Notes: a model not told the origin generated them from the sequence alone. A stretch of 64,000 bases of DNA from an uncultured Opitutales bacterium (GCA_900545705.1 URAK01000005.1:1-64000), one strand, 5' to 3'; shown: positions 9,158 through 18,246, numbered from the stretch's first letter. Program-made: numbers and translations.

Positions 9158-9394
9158 ATGGGTGAAAAGTTAAACAACGCTGACGGACAGACTTTCGAAC
9201 AGTCGCTCGAAGAGCTCGAAACCATTCTGTCGGAGCTTGAAAACTCAAAAGTCCCTCTCGATAAGCTGGTGGAAAAATACTCCCGCGCCAAAAAGTGCCT
9301 GGCGGATTGCCGCAAAAAACTCGATGCGGCGGAACTGAAAATCGGCAAATTGTCGGGCGGGACTATCGAAGAATTCCCCGTAGACTCGGAGTGA
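9158..9394 (+). CDS. xseB: Exodeoxyribonuclease VII small subunit
   Basis: Small acidic coiled-coil protein (78 residues from the ATG at 9158; GTG codons at 9149 and 9152 are alternative starts). It has the XseB pattern QTFEQSLEELETILSELE followed by VPLDKLVEKYSRAKKCLADC. XseB binds the large subunit XseA to form exonuclease VII, which degrades single-stranded DNA. xseA is not in this window. It lies 30 bp upstream of dxs on the same strand. An xseB next to isoprenoid genes is a common bacterial arrangement. Confidence 0.9.
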   Translation: MGEKLNNADGQTFEQSLEELETILSELENSKVPLDKLVEKYSRAKKCLADCRKKLDAAELKIGKLSGGTIEEFPVDSE

Positions 9395-9424
9395 TATCCG
9401 AATCGCGGCAAGTACATGTGAAAT

Positions 9425-11311
9425 ATGTCCATACTCTCAAATATAAAATCCCCCGAAGACGTAAAAGCGCTTGCTCCGCAACAACTACAAGAGCTCGCAG
9501 CCGAAATTAGAAAACAAATTATCGACGTCACTTCAAAAAAAGGCGGCCATGTATCTCCAAATCTCGGTGTCGTGGAACTGACAATCGCGCTACACAGAGT
9601 CTTCTCAACGCCAAAAGACAAGATATTTTTCGACGTATCCCACCAATGCTATACGCACAAGCTCCTTACCGGCAGGAACAACGAGAAATTTGAGGGGCTG
9701 CGGCAGACCGACGGTATAAGCGGGTTCTGCAATAGGTTTGAAAGCGAACACGACGCCTTCGGCGCCGGTCACGCAGGAACGGCGGCGTCCGCGGCATTGG
9801 GTTTTGCGGCCGCGCGCGACAGAAACGGCACCGACGAAAATATTGTGGCGGTTCTCGGAGACGCGGCACTTACAAACGGTGTGACTTTTGAGGCGTTCAA
9901 CAATATCGCCACAACTACCAAGAAAATGATTGTCGTGCTAAACGACAACGAGATGTCGATAGCAAAAAATGTCGGGGCAATTGCGAAATACCTGAACGAA
10001 GTCATTACGAATCCGCTCAACAACCGCCTCTATTCCGATATGAACGCTTTCTTGAAAACGCTCTTCGGAGAGCCGGCAGTAAAGTTCACGGAAAAAGTTG
10101 CGCGCGACGCCAAAGGTTTTCTTTTGCCGTCGTCATTTTTTGAATATTTCGGCTTTATGTACCTCGGCCCGATAGACGGCCACGACATTCCGCTGCTCGA
10201 AAAATACCTGAATTATTGCAAGCGCTCGACAAAGCCCATTCTTTTGCACATTCTCACAAAAAAGGGCAAGGGTTTGGAGGTTGCAATGCGCAACCCCGAA
10301 AAATTCCATGGCGCAACCCCGTACGATATCGTCACGGGAGAGTCAACTTCAAACGCCGACAAATCTATACCCAACTACCAGGACGCGATGGGCAAAACTC
10401 TCTTAAAGCTTGCCCAGAAGGATCCCAAGATTGTCGGGATTACGGCGGCGATGGCGTCTGGAACAGGGCTGTCGTATTTGAAGAAAGAATTGCCTTCGCA
10501 GTTTTTTGACGTCGGCATAGCCGAGGAGCACGCGGCAGTTTTTGCCGCCGGAATGGCCTGCCAGGGTTTTAAGCCCGTAGCCGCTATATACTCGACTTTC
10601 ATGCAGCGCGCCTTCGACTGCGCCATGCACGATGTATGCCTCCAAAAACTTCCGGTGACCTTCTGCCTCGACCGCGCGGGATTGAGCCCGAATGACGGGG
10701 CAACCCACCATGGACTTTTTGACATATCGTTTTTGAGGCCTCTGCCCAACGCTATTGTAATGCAGCCGGCAAACGAGGACGAGCTTGCGGATATGCTCTA
10801 TACGTCTGTGGAATCCGGCAAACCGTGCTTTATACGCTATCCGCGCGGCAAGGGAGAGGGCGTCCCGATGAAGGATTTCCCCGAAAAAATCGAAATCGGC
10901 AAAGCCCAAGTGTTGAGGGAATCCGATTCTACCGCGGTAATATGGGCGCTCGGAAATATGGTGAAAGAGGCGATGAAAGCCGCTGAGGCTATCGAGACTG
11001 AGCTTGGAGTAAAAGTCGGGGTTGTGAACGCGCGCTTTGTCAAGCCGCTCGACCGCGAGTTACTGCTTGCGCAGGCGGACAAGAATAAATTGATAGTTAC
11101 TCTCGAAGACCATGTTGCGGCGGGAGGTTTTGGAAGCGCAGTTGCGGAGGCTCTGCTTGCCGCGCGCAAAAAATGCGATGTATGCATAATCGGCTGGCCT
11201 GATATGTTTATCCCCCACGGGACCGATGTCGCCACTCTCCGCGCACAGTTTGGAATGAGCACAACCCAAATAATAGAGCGCGTAAAAAAGGCGATTTCCG
11301 AGTGCGCATAA
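9425..11311 (+). CDS. dxs: 1-deoxy-D-xylulose-5-phosphate synthase
   Basis: A 628-residue thiamine-diphosphate enzyme of the MEP isoprenoid pathway, which condenses pyruvate and glyceraldehyde 3-phosphate to DXP. Visible family features in order: SHQCYTHKLLTGR (about 70-82), the thiamine-diphosphate motif starting GDAALTNG (about 141), the GPIDGHD motif (about 245), catalytic Glu in FDVGIAEEHA (about 365), DRAGLSPNDGATHHG (about 417) and YPRGKG. The GDG and GHSSTS motifs of many Dxs enzymes are GDA and GHAGTA here, so it belongs to a somewhat divergent branch. Cotranscription with xseB is likely. A 15-bp palindrome (11349-11363) lies between it and the convergent transporter gene. Confidence 0.9.
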   Translation: MSILSNIKSPEDVKALAPQQLQELAAEIRKQIIDVTSKKGGHVSPNLGVVELTIALHRVFSTPKDKIFFDVSHQCYTHKLLTGRNNEKFEGLRQTDGISGFCNRFESEHDAFGAGHAGTAASAALGFAAARDRNGTDENIVAVLGDAALTNGVTFEAFNNIATTTKKMIVVLNDNEMSIAKNVGAIAKYLNEVITNPLNNRLYSDMNAFLKTLFGEPAVKFTEKVARDAKGFLLPSSFFEYFGFMYLGPIDGHDIPLLEKYLNYCKRSTKPILLHILTKKGKGLEVAMRNPEKFHGATPYDIVTGESTSNADKSIPNYQDAMGKTLLKLAQKDPKIVGITAAMASGTGLSYLKKELPSQFFDVGIAEEHAAVFAAGMACQGFKPVAAIYSTFMQRAFDCAMHDVCLQKLPVTFCLDRAGLSPNDGATHHGLFDISFLRPLPNAIVMQPANEDELADMLYTSVESGKPCFIRYPRGKGEGVPMKDFPEKIEIGKAQVLRESDSTAVIWALGNMVKEAMKAAEAIETELGVKVGVVNARFVKPLDRELLLAQADKNKLIVTLEDHVAAGGFGSAVAEALLAARKKCDVCIIGWPDMFIPHGTDVATLRAQFGMSTTQIIERVKKAISECA

Positions 11312-11567
11312 ACGGCTGTTTAGTGGGGCATGCGTTTGTAGGCGGAGTGCCGCAACTTGCGGCAACGCGGGGTATTTGTGCGCAGGCATATCTTGAAGTA
11401 TTTTATGCGGCTTTTTTTGTTTTATGCAGGTTGCGGCATTCCCTTTTGTATAGTTTACGAAATGCGGCGGAATTTTAATTTGCAATGGGGAAGACAGTGG
11501 ATACCCTTAAAATGCCTTTAATTAAAAGCTTTTGCAGCGTACTCTAAAATTGGCATTGCACACCGCG

Positions 11568-13388
11568 TCAATATTGCGAAAGTTTTATAACCGCAATTGA
11601 TATAACCATAACTATTATGGAAAACGGTGCACCGAACTTAAAAAAGTCCGCGAATTTATATCCCCCAGGGTTCATCACCAACATATTTACAGGAGACGAA
11701 AGCGGCGAAATAAACGCAGTCGACGACGCTACCGCGACGGCCATCTCGAATCCGTGCGGATCAATGCCCATGATTTGAGCTGCTGCAATCGCGACGGGCG
11801 CATACAAAATTGCAGTGACAGTGTTTGCTATAAACATGACCGTAAACATTGCCAGCGCAAACAGCCCCGCCATCACGGCAGTTTCGCCGTACCCGCCGAG
11901 AAGCCCGATCATCGCGTCGGCCGCCAGCTGCACTCCGCCGGTTTTTTCAAGAGCCGTCGCAAAAGGCATCATGCAGATTATTAGAATTAGGGCGGGCCAA
12001 TATATAGACTTGTATGCTTCGTCCATGCTTATGCACTTGAATGCAACCATCATCGCGCAGCAAATTCCTGCCGCTACAACATTTTCGACAGCCCCACTCA
12101 CCATAAGCGCAACCATCGTAAGAAGGCTCAGTATCGCAGCCCAAGCCCGACCGGGCGAAGTCACGGCGAGATCCGACTCCTCCGGCAAATTCAAAATTAT
12201 GAAATCGCGGTTTTGCGATTTTAGGTGTTTTATAGCGGTCCATGCGCCGAAAACGAGGAGTATGTCGCCCATTCTGAGACGGTGTGTAAGAATGTCGCCT
12301 TCAACTGCCGAACTATTGCGCCTAAGGCCAATTGCATTGAGCCCGTGCGTACTTCCAAACTTTACCTCTCTTAAAGTTTTCCCAATTAAAGACGACTCAG
12401 GAAGAATGGTGATTTCCGCCATTCCCATTTCCGCGGAGTGCTCCGAGAAATATTCCCCCGAAATCGGAAGCGGATTCAGCAGCATTCCCTCGGCGCCGGC
12501 AAAATCGCGCGATTGCCCGTAGGCGTTGCAAAGCAAAATGTCGCCCGCCAAAATCCGCGTATCGGCAGTCGGGGCTACAAGCGATTTCTCAAGTCGGCTT
12601 CTGCGCTCTATACACAGAATGCTTGTCGCCCAATTTTCTCTCAGTTTCAGTTCTGAGATTTCCATTCCTACTATTGGGGAATCGGGGGGAACCTCAAATA
12701 TTTTTTGTTGCGAATCGAGGGCGTACGCGCGGATAAAGTCCGAGAATTTCAGGCGCGGCTCGCCTTTTCGGGAGTCGTTTGCCCCGCGCAGGAACTTGCG
12801 CGTGAGCAGCATGTAGATGATTCCGGCTGCAAGCACTGAAATTCCGATTGGGGTGACGTCGAAAAATCCGAAACCGTCGTATCCCTCTTTTATAAGGGCG
12901 CCGTTTGCAATGAGGTTGGGGGAAGTTGCTATCAGGGTAGTCATTCCGCTTGTAATTCCTGCAAATGCAAGCGGCATCATTAGTCGCGAGGGCGGCATTC
13001 CGCGGCGGCTGCAAATGCTTAGGGTGACGGGTATGAAAATCGCAACCACTCCTGTCGTGCTCATAACGGATCCCATGATTGCAACAGATACCATGAGAGT
13101 AATTACAAGCGATGTTTCGGATTTTTTTGAGCGCTTTAAGATCCAGTCTCCTACTGCGGACGAAACTCCTGTTTTTGCAAGGCCTGCGCTGATTACAAAC
13201 ATTAGGGCGATGATTATTATGCTGCTGTCGGAAAATGCGGCGAGCGCTTCGTAAGGCTCTACTATTCCGGAGATGACGAGGATAATGAAGGCGCATGCGG
13301 CGACGGCGTCCATGCGCGGCCTGCCAATTATGAAGGCGGCCATGCATAAAATCAGCAGCAATAATACAAAAATTAGTTGAAAGTTCAT
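11568..13388 (-). CDS. SLC13-type permease with two RCK-C/TrkA-C domains
   Basis: A 606-residue membrane protein of the DASS/SLC13 (sodium:sulfate or dicarboxylate symporter) group, similar in layout to E. coli YfbS. The N-terminal transport half (about 1-205) has several helices and the TSGMTTLIATSPNLIANG signature. Two soluble RCK-C/TrkA-C-like domains follow (about 225-300 and 315-390; each with an 'I-G-x-x-L-R-E/S' start and a 'GD-I-L' end). The C-terminal half (about 405-606) has a matching motif SSTAFISPLSSPVNMLVMNP. The cytosolic domains may sense a ligand. The transported anion cannot be read from the sequence. It is transcribed alone. Confidence 0.85.
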   Translation of the reverse strand: MNFQLIFVLLLLILCMAAFIIGRPRMDAVAACAFIILVISGIVEPYEALAAFSDSSIIIIALMFVISAGLAKTGVSSAVGDWILKRSKKSETSLVITLMVSVAIMGSVMSTTGVVAIFIPVTLSICSRRGMPPSRLMMPLAFAGITSGMTTLIATSPNLIANGALIKEGYDGFGFFDVTPIGISVLAAGIIYMLLTRKFLRGANDSRKGEPRLKFSDFIRAYALDSQQKIFEVPPDSPIVGMEISELKLRENWATSILCIERRSRLEKSLVAPTADTRILAGDILLCNAYGQSRDFAGAEGMLLNPLPISGEYFSEHSAEMGMAEITILPESSLIGKTLREVKFGSTHGLNAIGLRRNSSAVEGDILTHRLRMGDILLVFGAWTAIKHLKSQNRDFIILNLPEESDLAVTSPGRAWAAILSLLTMVALMVSGAVENVVAAGICCAMMVAFKCISMDEAYKSIYWPALILIICMMPFATALEKTGGVQLAADAMIGLLGGYGETAVMAGLFALAMFTVMFIANTVTAILYAPVAIAAAQIMGIDPHGFEMAVAVASSTAFISPLSSPVNMLVMNPGGYKFADFFKFGAPFSIIVMVISIAVIKLSQY

Positions 13389-13654
13389 CGGGTATAATCA
13401 GTCGCAAACGTTTTTCATACTATATGTAGAAATAAAGGAAAATTTTTCAACCTATAAAGGGAGGGCGTTTCCCAATAAAATTTTCACAAAGTTTTTTTCT
13501 TTTTTTATAAGGAGAATACGAGAAGGCGTAGACAGAAAGCGCGTAATAAATGGGAATTTAAAGCTCTATAAAAAGGCTTCTTTATTCGGTCGAAGTTAGA
13601 TCTATATAAGAATTTAGAAATAGAAAATGGATGTTTTATATGTAAAATAAATGT

Positions 13655-13683
13655 TTGACAATGAAATCGAATAAAACAATAAG
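13655..13683 (+). promoter_or_regulatory. Candidate promoter of the first tandem PEP-CTERM gene
   Basis: TTGACA at 13655-13660 with a weak AATAAG 17 bases later. The in-frame TTG that would extend the protein upstream is itself part of this -35 box, which argues for the ATG at 13709 as the real start. Confidence 0.4.
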
Positions 13684-13691
13684 TAATTTAC

Positions 13692-13703
13692 TCAATCGTT
13701 TGA
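13692..13703. promoter_or_regulatory. LacI-type operator-like near-palindrome
   Basis: TCAATCGTTTGA, one mismatch away from a perfect CG-centred palindrome, 5 bp before the start codon at 13709. The equivalent place before the sister gene holds the perfect version (15357-15368). Confidence 0.4.
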
Positions 13704-13708
13704 TTGCC

Positions 13709-15169
13709 ATGAAAAAGCTAATTCTACTACCGTTATTTTTTATATCTGTCGTTTTAAACGCGGCTGAATACAATTGGACTGGATTGCCTACTGACACTGG
13801 GAATCTAAAATGGTCCGATTTTTCAAATTGGGATCCGGTAGGCGCCCCCTCTAGCTTTGACAATGTTTACTTTAACGACTTTACCGTTGCAGTCGGCAGT
13901 GGGGGATCTTACAACATTCAAGGTTTAATTGAGGTTAACGACCTTACGATAAAAAATCTCGTAATTCCAAATCCACTTAGGTTCTTTATATATACTGCGG
14001 GGGATAATCCAACTATAAACGGAAATGTGTATATAGGAAACATAGATACGGGAGCGGGCGGAGATTGGCGCACACCCAATATAAGGGGACAAGATGCGAA
14101 TATGGTTATAAAGGGAAGCATATATATAAAGGCCGACAGCACGACCACCCAAGTAAATGCCTCACAATTAACTTTGGGTGGAACCAATACGAGCGGATTC
14201 TTCAAATCTCTTTCAATCGGCGAAAATGCGGCAGTTGATGCCTCCACTGGATATAAGACAGCTGTGTACCTTGATGCCACTTACGCAAACGCTGTTTTGG
14301 AGCTCGCAGGGGTAAACCAAGTTGGAGACACTTCAAACTGGGCGGTTGTCCACGGAGTTGTGAAGATGAACAATTCCAGTATTAGCTCTAAATACGCAAC
14401 TCTACTGATAGGAAGGAATGAGGAAATTGGAAAGTTTAAAGATTCGCACGTTTCAATCGGCGGCTTGAGCGGTACAGGCAGAATAAGCACAAAACTAATA
14501 AGCGACGCCTCCAATGCGGCGACTTCCTATTTGACTTTTTCGAATGCAGAAGGGGTAAATACGACCTTTAATGGAACTATTGTCAGGGCAAACAGCACTT
14601 ACAAAGACAATGTGGCGCTCATAATGGACGGCGCGGGGACGCAGAACCTTTCGCTTTCAGGAAATACGGCAGGTATAGTCGGCGTGACTATAAAAAACGG
14701 AACGCTGTATTATAGCAATTCGGATTCCTCAGGGAAGCTCGTTATGGAAGGCGGCAAGTTTGGCGCTGTAAACGGGAGCGCAGAGTTCGATTCGGCAGTC
14801 TGGAACGGCGGCAAAATATCTTACGCAAACCACGAGGCGTTTTTTGGCGGCACTCCCGAAATGATAATTATAAACGGAGAGTTTGAGAAGGCATTAGACG
14901 GGCAGATTGCCATCGACTTCGAGGGATTGGACGCGACAGATTTAATCGGATATTCATTCGACTTGATATTGGCGGACTCAATAAAGGGATTTTTGGACGA
15001 TGCGAACGATGACTTTGTTGCTGAGAATCTAAAAAATGCCCTTGCGGACTTTGCGTGGGACGGAGGAACTCTGCAAGTGACGTTTACGCAGGTTCCCGAA
15101 CCCGCAGCGATTGCCGCGCTCATTGGGGCGTTTGCGCTTCTATTTGCAATTCGCCGCAGGAGAAAATAA
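13709..15169 (+). CDS. Secreted PEP-CTERM protein, tandem copy 1
   Basis: A 486-residue protein from the ATG at 13709, chosen because MKKLILLPLFFISVVLNA is a typical signal peptide. An upstream in-frame start would be inside the promoter. The mature part opens with YNWTG and WSDFSNWDPVGAPSSFDNV, like other PEP-CTERM surface proteins. The middle is a Gly/Thr/Asn-rich beta-structure. The end carries VPEP, a hydrophobic helix and RRRRK. It is paralogous to the next gene: the middle is similar, and the last 147 residues with their DNA (14726-15172) are identical. An exosortase-sorted surface protein is the best guess. It ends in a hairpin terminator. Confidence 0.85.
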   Translation: MKKLILLPLFFISVVLNAAEYNWTGLPTDTGNLKWSDFSNWDPVGAPSSFDNVYFNDFTVAVGSGGSYNIQGLIEVNDLTIKNLVIPNPLRFFIYTAGDNPTINGNVYIGNIDTGAGGDWRTPNIRGQDANMVIKGSIYIKADSTTTQVNASQLTLGGTNTSGFFKSLSIGENAAVDASTGYKTAVYLDATYANAVLELAGVNQVGDTSNWAVVHGVVKMNNSSISSKYATLLIGRNEEIGKFKDSHVSIGGLSGTGRISTKLISDASNAATSYLTFSNAEGVNTTFNGTIVRANSTYKDNVALIMDGAGTQNLSLSGNTAGIVGVTIKNGTLYYSNSDSSGKLVMEGGKFGAVNGSAEFDSAVWNGGKISYANHEAFFGGTPEMIIINGEFEKALDGQIAIDFEGLDATDLIGYSFDLILADSIKGFLDDANDDFVAENLKNALADFAWDGGTLQVTFTQVPEPAAIAALIGAFALLFAIRRRRK

Positions 15170-15172
15170 CAG
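14726..15172 (+). repeat. 447-bp perfect direct repeat, copy 1
   Basis: Identical base for base to 16418-16864 (offset 1692). It covers the last 147 codons, the stop codon and 3 bases of tandem PEP-CTERM copy 1. Upstream of it the two genes differ, also at silent sites, so the identity points to recent gene conversion or duplication. Confidence 0.95.
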
Positions 15173-15183
15173 CAAATTATGTT

Positions 15184-15219
15184 AAAAAAAGAGCTCCTTT
15201 TTTGGGAGTTCTTTTTTTT
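15184..15219 (+). terminator. Intrinsic terminator of PEP-CTERM copy 1
   Basis: A-rich lead-in, stem around GAGCTCC / GGGAGTTC with a T-rich loop, then a run of eight T. Confidence 0.85.
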
Positions 15220-15260
15220 GAGGGCAAGATTTTAAGGCAAAAATTTTAAAATATTTCAAT

Positions 15261-15307
15261 TTTATTGGAATATTGTGACTTTTATTGGGAATTTTGAGAT
15301 TTATTGG
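15261..15307 (+). promoter_or_regulatory. Three phased TTTATTGG direct repeats
   Basis: TTTATTGG occurs at 15261, 15281 and 15300, spaced 20 and 19 bp (about two helical turns), and ends just before the -35 box at 15318. This layout is typical of activator binding sites. It is absent upstream of the sister gene. Confidence 0.4.
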
Positions 15308-15317
15308 AGGTTATAGC

Positions 15318-15346
15318 TTGACTATCTCAAACCTTTGAGCAAAAAA
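15318..15346 (+). promoter_or_regulatory. Candidate promoter of the second tandem PEP-CTERM gene
   Basis: TTGACT at 15318-15323 aligns with TTGACA before the sister gene. The -10 is poorly defined in an A-rich tract. The palindrome at 15326-15339 lies in the spacer, where a repressor would block polymerase. Confidence 0.35.
15326..15339. promoter_or_regulatory. Operator-like palindrome
   Basis: CTCAAACCTTTGAG: 6-bp perfect arms around CC, inside the promoter spacer. Its centre is 30 bp from that of the palindrome at 15357-15368, and both share the TCAAAC/TTTGA half-sites. Confidence 0.5.
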
Positions 15347-15356
15347 ATAAGCAACC

Positions 15357-15368
15357 TCAAACGTTTGA
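15357..15368. promoter_or_regulatory. Operator-like palindrome, CG-centred
   Basis: TCAAACGTTTGA, a perfect 12-bp palindrome with the central CG typical of LacI-family operators, 5 bp before the start codon at 15374. Which regulator binds is unknown. Confidence 0.5.
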
Positions 15369-15373
15369 TAAAC

Positions 15374-16861
15374 ATGAAAAAATTATTATTTGCCTCATTA
15401 TTTTTTTCTACAGCATACGTGCTGAACGCTACCGATCTTACATGGGCAGGAGGAGATGTCTGCGACAATTCAGGATTTGATTTCTCCGACATGGGAAATT
15501 GGTCCCCGACGGGATATTCCCCATCAAGTTTTGACAATGTCACTATCGGTAATTTTACTGCTACGACCGACGGCAGTACAGACCAGTATAAAATAAATGG
15601 GTTTATGGAAGTCAATGACCTCAGAATAGAAAATCTCGTATTGCCTAAGTCTGTGAGGTTTTTCATATACACGGCTTCTAGTGGGACTCCTACCGTAAAC
15701 GGAAATATCTATGTGGGTAACATAGATGTAATAGAGGGAGGAGGCGGAGAATGGCGTAGCCCCGACATACGTGGTGGTACGTTTGGAATGGATTTTGTTG
15801 TAAAGGGATCAATCACAATAGCTCCCACGAGCGACACAACCCAAAATAACTCTTCCATGCTTACTTTTGGCGGAACCAACACGAATGGATTTTTTAAATC
15901 TCTTACAATCGGCGAAAATGCGGCAGTTGACGCTTCAACTGGCTATAAGACGGCCGTGTACCTCGACGCCTCTTATGCTGGGGCTACTCTTGAACTCGCC
16001 GGGGCAAATCCGGACGGCGATACCTCAAACTGGGCAGTTATCCATGGAGTTGTGAAGATGAACAATTCCGCCGACGGTTCAAAATATGCGTCGCTTATAA
16101 TAGGAAGGAATGAGGAAGGTGGAAAGTTTAAGGATTCGTACGTTTCAGTCGGCGGTTTGAGCGGCACCGGCAGAATACTCACAAAACTAATAAGCGACGA
16201 CTCCAATGCGGCGACTTCGCATTTGACTTTCACAAACGCAGAAGGCGTAAATACATCATTTACGGGAGGAGTTCGCAGGAGTATGGGTTCGTACAAAGAC
16301 AATGTAGCGTTTATAATGGACGGCGCGGGGATGCAGACCCTTTCGCTTTCCGGAAATACGGCAGGTGTCGTTGGAGTAACTGTAAAAAATGGAACGTTGT
16401 ATTACAACAATGAGAGCTCCTCAGGGAAGCTCGTTATGGAAGGCGGCAAGTTTGGCGCTGTAAACGGGAGCGCAGAGTTCGATTCGGCAGTCTGGAACGG
16501 CGGCAAAATATCTTACGCAAACCACGAGGCGTTTTTTGGCGGCACTCCCGAAATGATAATTATAAACGGAGAGTTTGAGAAGGCATTAGACGGGCAGATT
16601 GCCATCGACTTCGAGGGATTGGACGCGACAGATTTAATCGGATATTCATTCGACTTGATATTGGCGGACTCAATAAAGGGATTTTTGGACGATGCGAACG
16701 ATGACTTTGTTGCTGAGAATCTAAAAAATGCCCTTGCGGACTTTGCGTGGGACGGAGGAACTCTGCAAGTGACGTTTACGCAGGTTCCCGAACCCGCAGC
16801 GATTGCCGCGCTCATTGGGGCGTTTGCGCTTCTATTTGCAATTCGCCGCAGGAGAAAATAA
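15374..16861 (+). CDS. Secreted PEP-CTERM protein, tandem copy 2
   Basis: A 495-residue paralogue of the gene at 13709. Start set at the ATG at 15374, giving signal peptide MKKLLFASLFFSTAYVLNA; an upstream in-frame TTG lies in the operator region. The N-terminal third differs from copy 1 (for example an added GGDVCDNSGFDF stretch), the middle is similar, and the last 147 residues are identical. It ends with VPEP, a hydrophobic helix and RRRRK. The promoter region has two operator-like palindromes and three phased repeats that copy 1 lacks in part, so the two genes may be expressed under different conditions. This fits surface-protein variation, an inference. Confidence 0.85.
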   Translation: MKKLLFASLFFSTAYVLNATDLTWAGGDVCDNSGFDFSDMGNWSPTGYSPSSFDNVTIGNFTATTDGSTDQYKINGFMEVNDLRIENLVLPKSVRFFIYTASSGTPTVNGNIYVGNIDVIEGGGGEWRSPDIRGGTFGMDFVVKGSITIAPTSDTTQNNSSMLTFGGTNTNGFFKSLTIGENAAVDASTGYKTAVYLDASYAGATLELAGANPDGDTSNWAVIHGVVKMNNSADGSKYASLIIGRNEEGGKFKDSYVSVGGLSGTGRILTKLISDDSNAATSHLTFTNAEGVNTSFTGGVRRSMGSYKDNVAFIMDGAGMQTLSLSGNTAGVVGVTVKNGTLYYNNESSSGKLVMEGGKFGAVNGSAEFDSAVWNGGKISYANHEAFFGGTPEMIIINGEFEKALDGQIAIDFEGLDATDLIGYSFDLILADSIKGFLDDANDDFVAENLKNALADFAWDGGTLQVTFTQVPEPAAIAALIGAFALLFAIRRRRK

Positions 16862-16864
16862 CAT
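16418..16864 (+). repeat. 447-bp perfect direct repeat, copy 2
   Basis: Second copy of the identical segment at 14726-15172. It covers the last 147 codons of tandem PEP-CTERM copy 2 and the stop codon; similarity falls off 3 bp after the stop. Confidence 0.95.
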
Positions 16865-16875
16865 CAGCTTATGCT

Positions 16876-16909
16876 TAAAAAAAGACTCCTTTTTTAGGAG
16901 TCTTTTTTA
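16876..16909 (+). terminator. Intrinsic terminator of PEP-CTERM copy 2
   Basis: A run, stem AAGACTCCT / AGGAGTCTT with a T-rich loop, then a T run. Confidence 0.9.
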
Positions 16910-17184
16910 TTGTTTATGAAAGGCAAACCAAACCCTTTGTTCATCTGGGAGTACTTGCGAATAAAAATATGCGCAAGCTGATATTTTTTGCGTCCTGCGG
17001 AAATTGAAGCCGATTTTAGCCGGCTCTTTCTTGTTCCAGATAAAAAGCGAAAAAAATGGCTTGCCATAAAATTCCACCATAAGGATTTTTTTTGCATATT
17101 GTGGAAGCGCATTTTCCCTTTGCGGGGAAAGGGTATAAGCGCACTTACGCGCCTAATGCCGCGCCTTGTGCGCGGGAGAGGCAT

Positions 17185-18246
17185 TTATCGGCGCAGTTTG
17201 TCGGGCAGAATTTTTACAAGCTCTTTAAGGCTTTGGGCGCATTGCTTTTTGCAGACCAAAGTTGCGTCGGGCGAATGCACTACTATAATATCTTCAACTC
17301 CAAGCAGGGCAGTGGCGCGCCCCGCAGCGTCAAATACGAGGCAGTTTTTAGAATCCTTTGCGTAGAGTTCCCCAATTACGGTGTTGCCGTCCGCGTCTTT
17401 CGGGCAATGCCGCTCGACCGCAGTCCATGAGCCAACATCGTCCCAGTCGAATTTCGCGGGAACTGTCCAAGCGTTGTCGGCGCGCTCCATCACGGAGAAA
17501 TCTATGCTGATTTTTTCGATTTGCGGATACAGTTCGCTCGCAGTTTTGTTGAAATCGGGCGCGGACTCAATGCGCCTAAGTATATCTCCGGCGCCTTTCA
17601 CATTTTTATCTATCGCCGACAAAATGGAAGACGTTTTCCATACAAATATTCCGGCGTTCCAAAAAAACTCGCCGCTGTTTAAATACTCGGTCGCCCTTTC
17701 AAGGTTCGGTTTCTCGAAAAAACGGGAAACTTTGTAGTATTCTCCGCCGCCAAATTTTTCGCCCTTGCGGATATATCCATACCCCGTGGCGGGGAATGTG
17801 GGAATTATGCCTATCGTGACGAGCTTGTCTCCGCTTTCGGCGAGGCGGAATGCTTCGCCAAGCGTCTCCGAAAATGCCTGTACGTCTTTTACAACGTGGT
17901 CCGAGGGCAGTACCGCGAAAGAGCAGTCCTTCCCGCCAGAAATCCTTTTCAGGTAGGCGGCAGAAAATCCAATCGCCGCGGTGGTGTCGCGCCCGGCGGG
18001 CTCAACGAGGATTTTATCGCGCGCTATTTCAGGGCAGGCAAGCGTTATCGCCTCAACTTGCTCGGGGTTCGTGACGACAAAAATATTTTCGCCGCCTACG
18101 GCTTCGCGCGCCCTGCTGTAAGTCATAGACAACAGGCAGGCGTCGCCCCCGACGACATTCCAAAGATGCTTGGGTTTGCTCTTGCGGCTCAGCGGCCAGA
18201 ATCTCTCTCCCGCGCCGCCAGCCATTATCACAACGTATCTTTCCAT
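17185..18246 (-). CDS. manC: Mannose-1-phosphate guanylyltransferase
   Basis: A 353-residue nucleotidyltransferase, the length of single-domain GMP enzymes without the C-terminal isomerase domain. It has the N-terminal pyrophosphorylase loop (MAGGAGERFWPLSRKSKPKH, residues 8-27), the FVVTNPEQ, EPAGRDTTAAIG and LPSDHVV motifs, and the FEKP and FFWNAGIFVWK sugar-binding motifs. It makes GDP-mannose from mannose-1-phosphate and GTP, for polysaccharide or glycoprotein synthesis in the cytosol. It is transcribed alone. About 320 bp of non-coding DNA separates it from the PEP-CTERM gene, and 138 bp from the divergent membrane-protein gene. Confidence 0.92.
   Translation of the reverse strand: MERYVVIMAGGAGERFWPLSRKSKPKHLWNVVGGDACLLSMTYSRAREAVGGENIFVVTNPEQVEAITLACPEIARDKILVEPAGRDTTAAIGFSAAYLKRISGGKDCSFAVLPSDHVVKDVQAFSETLGEAFRLAESGDKLVTIGIIPTFPATGYGYIRKGEKFGGGEYYKVSRFFEKPNLERATEYLNSGEFFWNAGIFVWKTSSILSAIDKNVKGAGDILRRIESAPDFNKTASELYPQIEKISIDFSVMERADNAWTVPAKFDWDDVGSWTAVERHCPKDADGNTVIGELYAKDSKNCLVFDAAGRATALLGVEDIIVVHSPDATLVCKKQCAQSLKELVKILPDKLRR

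Noticed and set aside
13655..13708. N-terminal extensions of the tandem PEP-CTERM genes (also 15335-15373)
   Set aside because: They use TTG starts that fall in the -35 box or operator; the signal peptides begin at the later ATG codons.
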